Shown in pieces: positions 52,959 through 60,972 of a stretch of DNA of 64,000 bases. The notes beneath the pieces were generated by a model that made no database searches, was not told the origin of the DNA, and was given only the letters and a program-made list of their open reading frames with translations. Made by a program: the position numbers and the translations under genes. The stretch covers positions 620,001 through 684,000 of the forward strand of contig JAOALC010000002.1 of NCBI GenBank assembly GCA_025153775.1, written 5' to 3'. The stretch is from SAR92 clade bacterium H231. GTDB taxonomy: Bacteria > Pseudomonadota > Gammaproteobacteria > Pseudomonadales > Porticoccaceae. Every line of letters starts with the position of its first letter. Position 1 is the stretch's first letter.

Positions 52959-53839
52959 AAAACAACGCACTGCTGTTTGTATTAAAAATAATAGCCTGGC
53001 TGCCGCTGGGGGTGGCCAGATATTTAGGTGCTGTGCTGGGTCATTTTCTGCGCCTGACCAATTCGCGCCCCTACAGGGTTACCCAGATTAACCTAGCTCT
53101 CTGCTATCCCCAGCTATCGGCACAGGAGCTCGATGGTCTCAGCAGACAGCGCATGTCTCAGCTGGGCCAGGCTTTTTTTGAGACGCCCAAGTTATGGCGC
53201 CAATCATCGCAGTGGTTGCTCAGTAAAATAGTCAGCGTAGAGGGATCTGAACATTTACAGGCTGCGCTGGATAACCCGAGGGGTACTATTTTGCTGGTTC
53301 CCCACCAGGGGAATTGGGAAGTAATAGGCCTCTGGGTATCCACCCTGACCACTATGACCTCAATGTACGAGCCTCCCAAAATGGCACAGCTCGAACACTG
53401 GATAAAGTCCTCAAGACAGAGAGCCGGTGCCACCTTGGTGCCTACCAATGTGCGCGGCGTTGCTGCACTCTTAAAGGCGCTGCGCAGAGGGGAGACCACA
53501 GCTATTTTGCCCGATCAGGTACCTCCGGCCGCCAGTGGCGATTTCTCCCCCATTTTTGGTGTGCCAGCCCAGACCATGACTCTGGTGCACAATCTGATTC
53601 AAAAGTCTGGCAGCCAGGTGCTACTGTGTACCGCACTGCGCGCAGATGGGGGCTGGCGACTGCACTTTATGCCAGCCGCAGAAGCGATTAATAGCGCCGA
53701 CCAGCAAACTAGCCTAGATGCCCTTAATCGGGGAGTAGAGTCTATTGTGGCCCTGGCACCCAGTCAGTATCAGTGGGAGTACAAGCGTTTTAAGGCCCGC
53801 CCGGAAGGCTTGCCGTCTATCTACCCCAAGGGCAGTTAA
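52955..53839 (+). CDS. LpxL/HtrB-type lysophospholipid or lipid A acyltransferase
   Basis: Transfers an acyl chain to a lipid A precursor or related lipid. N-terminal helix LLFVLKIIAWLPLGVARYLG, catalytic VPHQGNWEVIGLW (HX4E), LLKALRRGETTAILPDQVPP, and QYQWEYKRFKARPEG at the C terminus match the LpxL superfamily. GTG start overlaps the galU stop by 4 bp (GTGA). 294 residues. Assignment to LpxL, LpxM or another branch is not possible from sequence alone. Coupling with galU points to envelope polysaccharide or lipid work. Confidence 0.88.
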   Translation: MKNNALLFVLKIIAWLPLGVARYLGAVLGHFLRLTNSRPYRVTQINLALCYPQLSAQELDGLSRQRMSQLGQAFFETPKLWRQSSQWLLSKIVSVEGSEHLQAALDNPRGTILLVPHQGNWEVIGLWVSTLTTMTSMYEPPKMAQLEHWIKSSRQRAGATLVPTNVRGVAALLKALRRGETTAILPDQVPPAASGDFSPIFGVPAQTMTLVHNLIQKSGSQVLLCTALRADGGWRLHFMPAAEAINSADQQTSLDALNRGVESIVALAPSQYQWEYKRFKARPEGLPSIYPKGS

Positions 53840-54447
53840 TGGCTCTATCCTCAACTCAATTTTCTGATTTTCATCCAGTGTCTGAGCCCCTGTGGCGACA
53901 GATGGCTAGCGTTTCTGACTATAGAGTGCCCGCTCAGTTGCGGCCCTGGCTGTCGGACACCGGATCTCTTACGCAGCGGCTAATGGACGCCTGCGATAAT
54001 AGGCTGAAAGTACAGGTGCTAAGACAGAACCTGGGCGTACCCCGGTTATCGGAGCGCCGGGCATTAAAGTTACCCCAGCGCCGATTGGCATTAATTCGCG
54101 AGGTGCTGCTGCTGGGCGGCGGCACAGCCTGGGTCTATGCCCGCAGTATCATTCCCCTCAGCACCCTGACTGGCCGCCTGCGCAGCCTCAGACAGCTGGA
54201 TAATCGACCACTTGGAGCACTTTTATTTAGTGAGCCCTCCATGTGCCGCGAGCCCGTGGAGGTAGCCTGTTTCAACTCTCCCACCTCACAGATGCCAGCT
54301 GTACTGGCAGCCTATCAGCCGCCTATGTGGGGCCGACGCTCGGTATTTCGCCTAGACCACAAGCCTCTATTGGTCAGCGAGATATTCTTGCCGAGCTTTA
54401 GCCCTTACAATCAATGCCTCAGTTTTGATGATTCCCGATCAGTATGA
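53839..54447 (+). CDS. ubiC: Chorismate-pyruvate lyase
   Basis: Splits chorismate to 4-hydroxybenzoate and pyruvate, the first committed step of ubiquinone synthesis. VYARSIIPLSTLTGRL with the active-site Arg, NRPLGALLF, WGRRSVF and PLLVSEIFLPS with the catalytic Glu match UbiC. 202 residues. Starts within the stop of the preceding gene (TAATG) and overlaps ubiA by 4 bp. Confidence 0.94.
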   Translation: MALSSTQFSDFHPVSEPLWRQMASVSDYRVPAQLRPWLSDTGSLTQRLMDACDNRLKVQVLRQNLGVPRLSERRALKLPQRRLALIREVLLLGGGTAWVYARSIIPLSTLTGRLRSLRQLDNRPLGALLFSEPSMCREPVEVACFNSPTSQMPAVLAAYQPPMWGRRSVFRLDHKPLLVSEIFLPSFSPYNQCLSFDDSRSV

Positions 54448-55316
54448 CAATAGCAACCTTACCAACAGCTAATCGATGGCTGCGCCTAATGCGTCTAGAT
54501 AGACCCATAGGCACCTACCTTCTGCTCTGGCCAACCTATTGGGCGCTTTGGTTTGCCTCGGCTGGCAGCCCCTCGCTGGCTAACCTACTTATTTTTACTC
54601 TGGGTGTGGTGGTTATGCGAGCTGCGGGCTGTGTGATCAATGACTATGCAGATCGCCATGTAGACGGCGCTGTAGAGCGCACTAAAAATCGCCCATTGGT
54701 AACTGGTGAGATAACTCCGCGGCAGGCGTTGGCGCTGTTTTTCAGTCTGTTAGTACTGGCTCTGATACTGGTGCTTATGACCAATAGTATGACGATTGCA
54801 CTGTCTGTTGGCGGGCTTATATTGGCGGCCAGTTATCCCTTTTTAAAGCGGATCACCCATCTGCCACAGCTGGGGCTGGGTGCCGCCTGGGCCTGGGTTG
54901 TGCCCATGGCCTTTGCTGCCGAAACACAGGAGTTGCCGGGGGCGCTGTGGTTTATTTTTGCCGCCATTATTGTCTGGACTATTGCCTTTGATACCTATTA
55001 TGCAATGGTTGATCGGGAGGATGACTTAAAGATCGGCATCAAATCTACGGCTATACTTTTTGGCCGCCATGATCTGTTGATTATCGCCTTGTTGCAGTTG
55101 GCAACCCTGGTGCTGTTGCTAATGGCCGGCATCAGCTTTGGGCGAGGAGTCCTGTACTTTCTCGGCCTGGGTGCCGCAGCCGCTTATTTTATCAGCCAGA
55201 ATAGGCAGGCCAGAAGTCGCCATTCGGAGGGCTGTTTTAAAGCTTTTTTAAATAATCACCGAGTCGGCATGGTGATTTTTATTGGTTTGGCGCTGGACTA
55301 TTTTTTACAGCCTTAA
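54444..55316 (+). CDS. ubiA: 4-hydroxybenzoate octaprenyltransferase
   Basis: Prenylates 4-hydroxybenzoate in the inner membrane. Eight or nine helices; first Asp-rich motif NDYADRHVDGAVERTKNRPL and second TYYAMVDREDDLKIGIKST are both intact. 290 residues. Coupled to ubiC by ATGA. Its TAA overlaps the stop of the convergent methyltransferase gene (TTAA). Confidence 0.97.
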   Translation: MTIATLPTANRWLRLMRLDRPIGTYLLLWPTYWALWFASAGSPSLANLLIFTLGVVVMRAAGCVINDYADRHVDGAVERTKNRPLVTGEITPRQALALFFSLLVLALILVLMTNSMTIALSVGGLILAASYPFLKRITHLPQLGLGAAWAWVVPMAFAAETQELPGALWFIFAAIIVWTIAFDTYYAMVDREDDLKIGIKSTAILFGRHDLLIIALLQLATLVLLLMAGISFGRGVLYFLGLGAAAAYFISQNRQARSRHSEGCFKAFLNNHRVGMVIFIGLALDYFLQP

Positions 55317-55906
55317 GCCTTTTCCCAGATCAGCAGTCGATTATTGGCGGGCATTGGATGGTCATCCAGCAGCACCAATCCAGCGTTTAAAGCCAGGCGA
55401 TTAATATCATGAAAATCCCTAATCCCCATATGGGCTGCCTGTTGCCGCAGATGCTGGTCAAACAGGATATTGCTCTGTGGAGCTATCTCTCCTGCATAGG
55501 CCATGGGTCCATAGAGGCAAAATAGGCCGCCTGATAATAGGTGCAAGCCCACCTGAGATAACATATTTACCACCCCTTGCCAGGGCATAATATGTGCAGT
55601 ATTGGCCGAATAAATCACGTCATAGCTAGTCTCTGGCCAAGCATCGACCAGCATATCCAGGGCAATAGGAGGCCGCAGATTAGGGGAGGGCTGCTCCTCG
55701 AGCCAGAGCTGGATACCAGGGTGATTCTGGGGAAGATCACTGGTCTGCCAAACCAGATGGGGAAGCTGATGTGCAAACCATACAGCATGTTGTCCTGTAC
55801 CGCTGCCGATCTCCAGAACACTGGTCTTGTCTGCTATCAGGGGCCTTAGGGCATTAAAGATAGGTCCGCGATTATTTTCGCAGGCTTGAGAAAAAGGCTT
55901 ATCCAT
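55313..55906 (-). CDS. DUF938 family SAM-dependent methyltransferase
   Basis: About 197 residues from ATG 55906 (MDKPFSQACENNRGPI), preceded by GAAGGTG at 9 nt. SAM motif VLEIGSGTGQHAVWFA, substrate segment YSANTAHIMPWQGVVNML and FCLYGPMAYAG match DUF938, a class I methyltransferase family with unknown substrate. The frame stays open to 55960 inside yaaA. 16 bp behind yaaA and probably co-transcribed with it. Confidence 0.9.
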   Translation of the reverse strand: MDKPFSQACENNRGPIFNALRPLIADKTSVLEIGSGTGQHAVWFAHQLPHLVWQTSDLPQNHPGIQLWLEEQPSPNLRPPIALDMLVDAWPETSYDVIYSANTAHIMPWQGVVNMLSQVGLHLLSGGLFCLYGPMAYAGEIAPQSNILFDQHLRQQAAHMGIRDFHDINRLALNAGLVLLDDHPMPANNRLLIWEKA

Positions 55907-55922
55907 AGACAGTTGCACCTTC

Positions 55923-56693
55923 TTAATGCTCGCGGGTAAAGACCCACTTATCTCCCTCACTCATAGCGCTGTTATAGCTATAGCCATCGACGTCGAACTT
56001 TTTGATGTCTTCAACATTAGTAATTTTATTTTTAATAATAAAGGCACTCATCAGCCCGCGAGCTTTTTTGGCGAAGAAGCTGATAATCTTAAATTTATCG
56101 GTCTTTTTGTCCATAAATACCGGGGTTATGATGCGTCCCTGAATATCCTTTGCCTGCACCGATTTAAAATACTCATTGGATGCCAGATTAAGCAACACCG
56201 CATCTGAGGACTCAGTGAGCAGGATATTGATTTCGGAGGTAATAATATCGCCCCAGAACTGATAGAGATCCACCCCTCGGTCATTGGCAAACTTAGTACC
56301 CATTTCTAATCTGTAGGGCTGCATCAGATCCAGTGGACGCAGCAAACCATAGAGACCTGACAATATGCGCAGATTATCCTGGGCCCAATTTAGCTGCTTA
56401 TCACTCATGCTCTGCGCATCAAGACCCTGGTAAACATCTCCTTTGAAGGCCAAGACCGCAGGGCGAGCATTATCTGTGGTAAATGGTGTTTGCCATTCCT
56501 GAAAGCGCTCATAATTCAGCGCGCCCAACTTATCACTCAACCCCATGAGTGCGCAGACATCTTTGGGTGAAAGGGTTTTGAGCCCAGCGAGCAGTTCCTG
56601 GGAATGCTCTAAAAGAGCAGGCTGGGTGTGGGTTGCAGAGTTAACAGGGCTACTGTAATCGAGTTTTTTAGCGGGAGAAATAACAGTCAACAT
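55923..56693 (-). CDS. yaaA: Peroxide stress protein YaaA (DUF328)
   Basis: Lowers free iron and protects DNA from peroxide in E. coli. MLTVISPAKKLDY at the start, FKGDVYQGLDA, ILSGLYGLLRPLDLMQPYRLEMGTK, LNLASNEYFKSV and ARGLMSAFIIKN are the family landmarks. 256 residues, full length. A helix-hairpin-helix-like DNA-binding part is described for the family. Confidence 0.95.
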   Translation of the reverse strand: MLTVISPAKKLDYSSPVNSATHTQPALLEHSQELLAGLKTLSPKDVCALMGLSDKLGALNYERFQEWQTPFTTDNARPAVLAFKGDVYQGLDAQSMSDKQLNWAQDNLRILSGLYGLLRPLDLMQPYRLEMGTKFANDRGVDLYQFWGDIITSEINILLTESSDAVLLNLASNEYFKSVQAKDIQGRIITPVFMDKKTDKFKIISFFAKKARGLMSAFIIKNKITNVEDIKKFDVDGYSYNSAMSEGDKWVFTREH

Positions 56694-56786
56694 GATTTAC
56701 TTTCACCGTTTTATGGAAATCCAGAGCGTTTAGTGCTGTCATTATAGCAACCTATGGACCTCAGATTGAACCAAGGAGCATACATA

Positions 56787-58322
56787 ATGCACAACCCATT
56801 AATCCCTCTTTACGCAGTCAGCCTGATGGCGGTTTTATTCGCAGCCGGCTGTGCCGTTAACCCGGTGACCGGGGAAAAGGAGCTATCACTGATTTCAGAA
56901 AGACAAGAGATTAGCCTGGGCGAAAACAACTATGGGCCCTCGCGGCAGTCTCAGGGCGGCGACTATTATCTGGACTCAGAACTGCAGGCCTATATAACCT
57001 CAGTAGGTCGCCGGCTTGCCGCCCAGAGTGATCGTCCAGATTTGCCCTATGAGTTTGTCGTGCTAAACAACTCAGTGCCCAATGCCTGGGCTCTGCCTGG
57101 AGGTAAAATCGCCATTAACCGTGGCCTACTGGAGTATTTGGACGATGAGTCCCAATTGGCAGCAGTGCTTGCCCATGAAATTGTGCACGCCGCCGCCCGC
57201 CACAGTGCTTCTCAAATGAGTCGAGGAACTCTGGCTAATATTGGCATGCTTGCTGTAGCTGTTGGTACTCAGGGCCGCGACAATGGACAGCTCTACGCCG
57301 CGGCTTCACAGCTTGGGACTGCAGCCTGGATGGCTAAATATGGCCGCGATGATGAACTGGAATCCGACTACTACGGCATGGAATATATGGCCAGAGCAGG
57401 CTATGAGCCCCAGGGTGCGGTGGAATTACAGCGCACCTTTGTGAAACTCAGTGAAGACCGCCAGACAGACTTTATTAGTGGCCTGTTTGCCAGTCATCCG
57501 CCCTCTATTCGGCGTGTCGAAGCCAACAGTGCCCGGGCCAGTAGTTTGCCCAGTGGTCAGCGCTACAGACAGCGCTATCAAGCCGCCATCGCCCAGCTTA
57601 AAAAGGATGCTCCGGCCTACGCCGCACAGAAAACTGCCTTAGCAGCATTAGATAAAAAGCAGAGCAAAAAGGCCCTTGCCGCTCTTGATAAAGCGGTGGC
57701 CATACAGCCTGAAGAAAGCGCCTTTTGGGAGCTGCGCGGTCAGGCTTGGAAGCAGATGGATAATCTTGCCAATGCTGACAGAGCCTTCACCACCGCGATC
57801 AGTAAAAATCCACAGTATTTCAGCCCCTACCTGGCCCGCGGGGTATTGCGCCACGAGCGCGGCCAAACAACTCAGGGTTTAACCGATATTAAACGCAGCT
57901 ATGCCCTGCTGCCCACTCCAACGGCCAGCTATTACCTGGGTGAAGAGGCCATGGAGGGAGAGCAATACAGCCTGGCAGCCAAATATTACAAGCAGGCCTA
58001 TCAGGCTGGCGGAGACCTGCAGCTGCGGGCCAAGCAACAGCTTCAAGCCATTGCGCTTGAGCTGGAACCTCAGCGCTTTATAACAGCTCAACTATTGCTT
58101 TCCGACCGCCGAGAGTTACTGGTGCGCACCAGCAATAGTAGCCCGGTCACCATGCAAGCAGTGCGACTGCGTATTACCGTAGCAGGTCAAGCTAGCTATT
58201 TAACATTGCCTGCGCCATTGGCCGCAGGTCAGACTCTCACTCTGGGAACTGGCATTGGACCCATTGTTGATCCTAGTTCCCAGTATCAGGTTGAGGTCAC
58301 AGCCGCAGCTGTTTTGCGCTAG
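56787..58322 (+). CDS. M48-family zinc metalloprotease lipoprotein with C-terminal repeats
   Basis: About 511 residues from ATG 56787, with AAGGAG 8 nt upstream. Lipobox LFAAGC (Cys about 22). The peptidase domain carries zinc motif HEIVHAAARH with the third ligand in DDELESDYYGMEYM, and LPGGKIAINRGLLEYL before it. Residues about 285-430 form TPR-like repeats (ALDKAVAIQPEESAFWELRG, AFTTAISKNPQYFSPYLARG). The last 80 residues are beta-rich. Similar to BepA/YfgC-type outer-membrane quality-control proteases, but with an extra C-terminal domain. Confidence 0.9.
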   Translation: MHNPLIPLYAVSLMAVLFAAGCAVNPVTGEKELSLISERQEISLGENNYGPSRQSQGGDYYLDSELQAYITSVGRRLAAQSDRPDLPYEFVVLNNSVPNAWALPGGKIAINRGLLEYLDDESQLAAVLAHEIVHAAARHSASQMSRGTLANIGMLAVAVGTQGRDNGQLYAAASQLGTAAWMAKYGRDDELESDYYGMEYMARAGYEPQGAVELQRTFVKLSEDRQTDFISGLFASHPPSIRRVEANSARASSLPSGQRYRQRYQAAIAQLKKDAPAYAAQKTALAALDKKQSKKALAALDKAVAIQPEESAFWELRGQAWKQMDNLANADRAFTTAISKNPQYFSPYLARGVLRHERGQTTQGLTDIKRSYALLPTPTASYYLGEEAMEGEQYSLAAKYYKQAYQAGGDLQLRAKQQLQAIALELEPQRFITAQLLLSDRRELLVRTSNSSPVTMQAVRLRITVAGQASYLTLPAPLAAGQTLTLGTGIGPIVDPSSQYQVEVTAAAVLR

Positions 58323-58425
58323 CTCGATTGGTTAGTTTGCACCGGGAGTCGCAGGAGGCATACAATGCGAGCTCTATACAGATGTTTATAGCCTGGCAAT
58401 TCACAGGCTGTTACGGAGACTCAAT

Positions 58426-58659
58426 ATGACAGGCCAACACAGAAAGCCACCCTGCGAATTTTGCCGCCGCATGCGCTTTATTGGCATTATGGCTGTGATG
58501 ATTATTGGCATAGCCACTACCAGGCCAGAGTTTGCATTTCTGAGAGGGGTGGACCTGACCAGCGCCGCGGTTTACTTTTTTGCAGCGGTCTTTGTGTCGT
58601 TGCTGCTGTGGAAATCCTATCAGGAGTACTGGAAAAACAGCAATGACGAGTCCTCCTAG
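58426..58659 (+). CDS. Small two-helix membrane protein, unknown
   Basis: 77 residues: N-terminal CEFCRRMR (a CXXC pair), helix 1 (FIGIMAVMIIGIATT), short loop, helix 2 (AAVYFFAAVFVSLLLWKSY) and a polar tail. GGAGA lies before ATG 58426. The next small gene overlaps its end by 17 bp, so the two are coupled. Function unknown; the CXXC could bind a metal or be redox active. Confidence 0.65.
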   Translation: MTGQHRKPPCEFCRRMRFIGIMAVMIIGIATTRPEFAFLRGVDLTSAAVYFFAAVFVSLLLWKSYQEYWKNSNDESS

Positions 58660-58840
58660 CCAACAGACCAACTGCTGGGGCTGCAGATATTTCAAAATTA
58701 CCCACGAAAAAAACATGCCCTACGCCTGTAATGCCATGGGGTTTAAATCCAAAATGCTGCCCTGTCTGGAAGTCACCCGCATAGAGGGCAGCCGATGTCT
58801 CAGCTTTGCTCCCAAACCTAGTCAGGGCAAACCTAGCTAG
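58643..58840 (+). CDS. Small cysteine-rich protein (often labelled 'uracil-DNA glycosylase' in databases)
   Basis: 65 residues from ATG 58643: NCWGCRYFKITHEKNMPYAC, then AMGFKSKMLPCLEVTRIEG and C near FAP. The pattern CXXCRYF...P-C-AMGFKSK.LP resembles a widespread short family that some annotations call uracil-DNA glycosylase although it lacks the glycosylase domain. Four or five cysteines suggest metal binding. A longer frame from 58580 lies inside the preceding gene. Comes just before the flagellar stator genes. Confidence 0.75.
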   Translation: MTSPPSQQTNCWGCRYFKITHEKNMPYACNAMGFKSKMLPCLEVTRIEGSRCLSFAPKPSQGKPS

Positions 58841-58921
58841 CCGAATTCTCCCTTAGCAAACAGGAATTAGCATCCTGCTTCCTATGGGGAATTGAATGGC
58901 TTAAACTTGCCGCCAGCGGCC

Positions 58922-58948
58922 TAAATAAAAACATCAAACTGTCGATAG
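58922..58948 (+). promoter_or_regulatory. Candidate sigma28 (FliA) promoter of the stator operon
   Basis: TAAATAAA (58922-58929), 11-bp spacer, GTCGATAG (58941-58948). The FliA consensus is TAAAGTTT-N11-GCCGATAA: the -35 matches in TAAA and the -10 in six of eight bases, with exact spacing. It lies about 94 bp before pomA, a flagellar late gene, which fits class 3 control. Confidence 0.55.
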
Positions 58949-59042
58949 TTAACCCATGGAGAAAAGTCTTGCGGCATCTCTATGCGGTTTTGCGGCTAAA
59001 CGGCTGCTGCAAACAATAATCTATTAACCTCTGGGAGTACCA

Positions 59043-59816
59043 ATGGACATTGCAACAATTATCGGCCTGGTTGGCGCGCTTGCCGCGATAAATCTGGCGG
59101 TTACAGATCCCACGCCACTGATGAATGCTAACTCCGCGTATCTAGTGGTACTAGGGACCTTTGCGGTGACATTGTTTCGCTCCTCTATGGGTGAATTTTT
59201 AAATATGTTTATCGTGTCGTTGAAAATGTTTCGCTACAAGATGGACAAGCCAGAGGATTTGATTGATCGCCTGGTTGAGCTGGCAGGCATAGCTCGAAAA
59301 GACGGTATGATCGCGCTGGAGAATGAGGAAATTCCCAATCGTTTTCTAGCCAAGGGCATCAGTGCTCTGGTCGACGGCAATGAGGCCGGCTTTATTCGCA
59401 GCTCTCTGGAGCGCGATATGTTTATGACCGCCAGGCGCCATGAGACTGGCCGGGGAACGCTGCAGGCCGCAGGAGATATTGCGCCTTCCATGGGCATGAT
59501 CGGCACATTGATCGGTCTGGTCAATCTGCTTCAAAATATGGCGTCCGACCCCGAGGGCATTGGCCCCGCTATGGCCCTGGCCCTTTTGACCACACTCTAT
59601 GGTTCACTGCTGGCGAACATTGTTTTTATCCCTATCGCAATGAAACTAGAGAACCATGCCAAAAACGAAGAGATGAACAGCCAGCTTATTATTGAGGGAG
59701 TTCTGTTTATCCAGGGTGGCGGTAACCCGCGATTATTGGGTGACCTGTTATCGGCCTTCCTAAACCCCAAGAAAAACAAAAAACGCGCCAATGCTGAGCC
59801 CGCAGCGGCCGAATAG
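59043..59816 (+). CDS. pomA: Flagellar stator protein PomA (MotA family)
   Basis: Ion-channel subunit A of the flagellar motor. Four membrane helices: MDIATIIGLVGALAAI, AYLVVLGTFAVTLF, and the last pair with DIAPSMGMIGTLIGLVNLLQ and ALALLTTLYGSLLANIVF, which contain the conserved Pro/Thr/Gly channel residues. The large cytoplasmic loop has charged residues for rotor contact. The short 257-residue form resembles Na+-type PomA more than E. coli MotA (295). Followed by two motB-like genes. Confidence 0.93.
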   Translation: MDIATIIGLVGALAAINLAVTDPTPLMNANSAYLVVLGTFAVTLFRSSMGEFLNMFIVSLKMFRYKMDKPEDLIDRLVELAGIARKDGMIALENEEIPNRFLAKGISALVDGNEAGFIRSSLERDMFMTARRHETGRGTLQAAGDIAPSMGMIGTLIGLVNLLQNMASDPEGIGPAMALALLTTLYGSLLANIVFIPIAMKLENHAKNEEMNSQLIIEGVLFIQGGGNPRLLGDLLSAFLNPKKNKKRANAEPAAAE

Positions 59817-59919
59817 CAATGGATATGCAGAAAAAATCAGCGGTTTAAACCCATGGGAACTATGCCAGGCATCAATCCTCATCGACTAGCAGCTTACAGA
59901 GCTGCTCTGGTGAGCGCCC

Positions 59920-60972
59920 ATGGCTGATGAAGAGCTGCTGGAAGACGAGAATGAGCTGCCAGAGGACTGCCCAAAATGCAAAAGATTTGCACCGCCATGG
60001 ATGACAACCTTCGCCGATATGGCGACCCTGCTGATGGCCTTTTTTGCACTGCTGTATAACTTTGCGACCATGGATGTGGGAGAGCGCGCCAAGGCCATGG
60101 GCTCTTTGAACGCGGCCTTCGGTGCCACTGTTATTAGTCCTCTGATAGAAATACCCATCTCTACCACCCTTATGGTTTCGGAAGATGCCAGCGACAGCGA
60201 GTCTGATCTAGATCTAAAGAGCCTAAGCTCAGAGGAGCTGGCAGCTCTCAGGGCGGAGGAGACCATGGCATCTCTGCGCGAGAGCCTGGCCAAAGAAATT
60301 AAAGAAGGTTCAGTGGTGCTGCGCAAAGCTGACAGCAAAGTGATTGTCGAGCTGCAGACCTTTTCCAGTCGTGAGCCAGAGTCTACGGGTTTCTATCTGA
60401 CTCAACCTGTTCTGGACGTGTCCGAGAAGGTGCTTGCGGCTCAGGCAGCTACCACCACTGAGATAGAGGTACGCAAGCAGGACCTGGCTGCTCTAGAGCA
60501 AGCCAAAGAACGCCGCCGCGAGGATGCCAAGGCTCAGTATGAAAAAATGACCCAGGATCTTGCCGAGGAAATCGAAGCCGGTGCCGTGGAATTAGTGCTG
60601 CAGGACGAAAACCTGATTGTGCGCCTAGCCAGTCAGGGCTCTTTTGTATCCGGCAGCGCCAATGTGCAGGATGGTTTTAGAGGCCTATTGACCAAGATAG
60701 GCTCAACTTTGTCCCTGTCAGAGGGCCGCATTCGAGTGGAGGGACACACAGATAATGTACCTATTGCTTTCAGTGATCGCTTTACCTCCAACTGGGATCT
60801 CTCCTCAGCTCGCTCCTCTTCCGTGGCCGCAGTGTTGATTCAAGAGGTGGGTCTGAATCAAGAGCGAGTTATTGTAGCTGGCCTAGCAGACTCGCGACCA
60901 CTGGAGAGCAATGATAGTGCTGAGGGTCGATCGCGCAACCGACGTATTGAGGTAATTGTCCGTGGCAAGTAA
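59920..60972 (+). CDS. motB: Flagellar stator MotB/PomB-like protein, copy 1
   Basis: 350 residues. N-terminal CPKC, membrane helix with channel Asp33 (TTFADMATLLMAFFALLYNF), a long charged periplasmic linker, and a C-terminal OmpA-like peptidoglycan-binding domain (VEGHTDNVPIAFSDRF, SNWDLSSARSSSV, NRRIEVIV). Unusual: the module L..EI..G.V...L......VIV.L occurs twice, at about 122-146 (LAKEIKEGSVVLRKADSK) and 213-240 (LAEEIEAGAVELVLQDEN). Typical PomB has only the second. 103 bp behind pomA; the next gene is a paralog. Confidence 0.9.
   Translation: MADEELLEDENELPEDCPKCKRFAPPWMTTFADMATLLMAFFALLYNFATMDVGERAKAMGSLNAAFGATVISPLIEIPISTTLMVSEDASDSESDLDLKSLSSEELAALRAEETMASLRESLAKEIKEGSVVLRKADSKVIVELQTFSSREPESTGFYLTQPVLDVSEKVLAAQAATTTEIEVRKQDLAALEQAKERRREDAKAQYEKMTQDLAEEIEAGAVELVLQDENLIVRLASQGSFVSGSANVQDGFRGLLTKIGSTLSLSEGRIRVEGHTDNVPIAFSDRFTSNWDLSSARSSSVAAVLIQEVGLNQERVIVAGLADSRPLESNDSAEGRSRNRRIEVIVRGK

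Noticed and set aside
59886-60338. 150-codon minus-strand open frame over motB copy 1
   Set aside because: Ser/Arg/Ala-rich shadow of the real gene.
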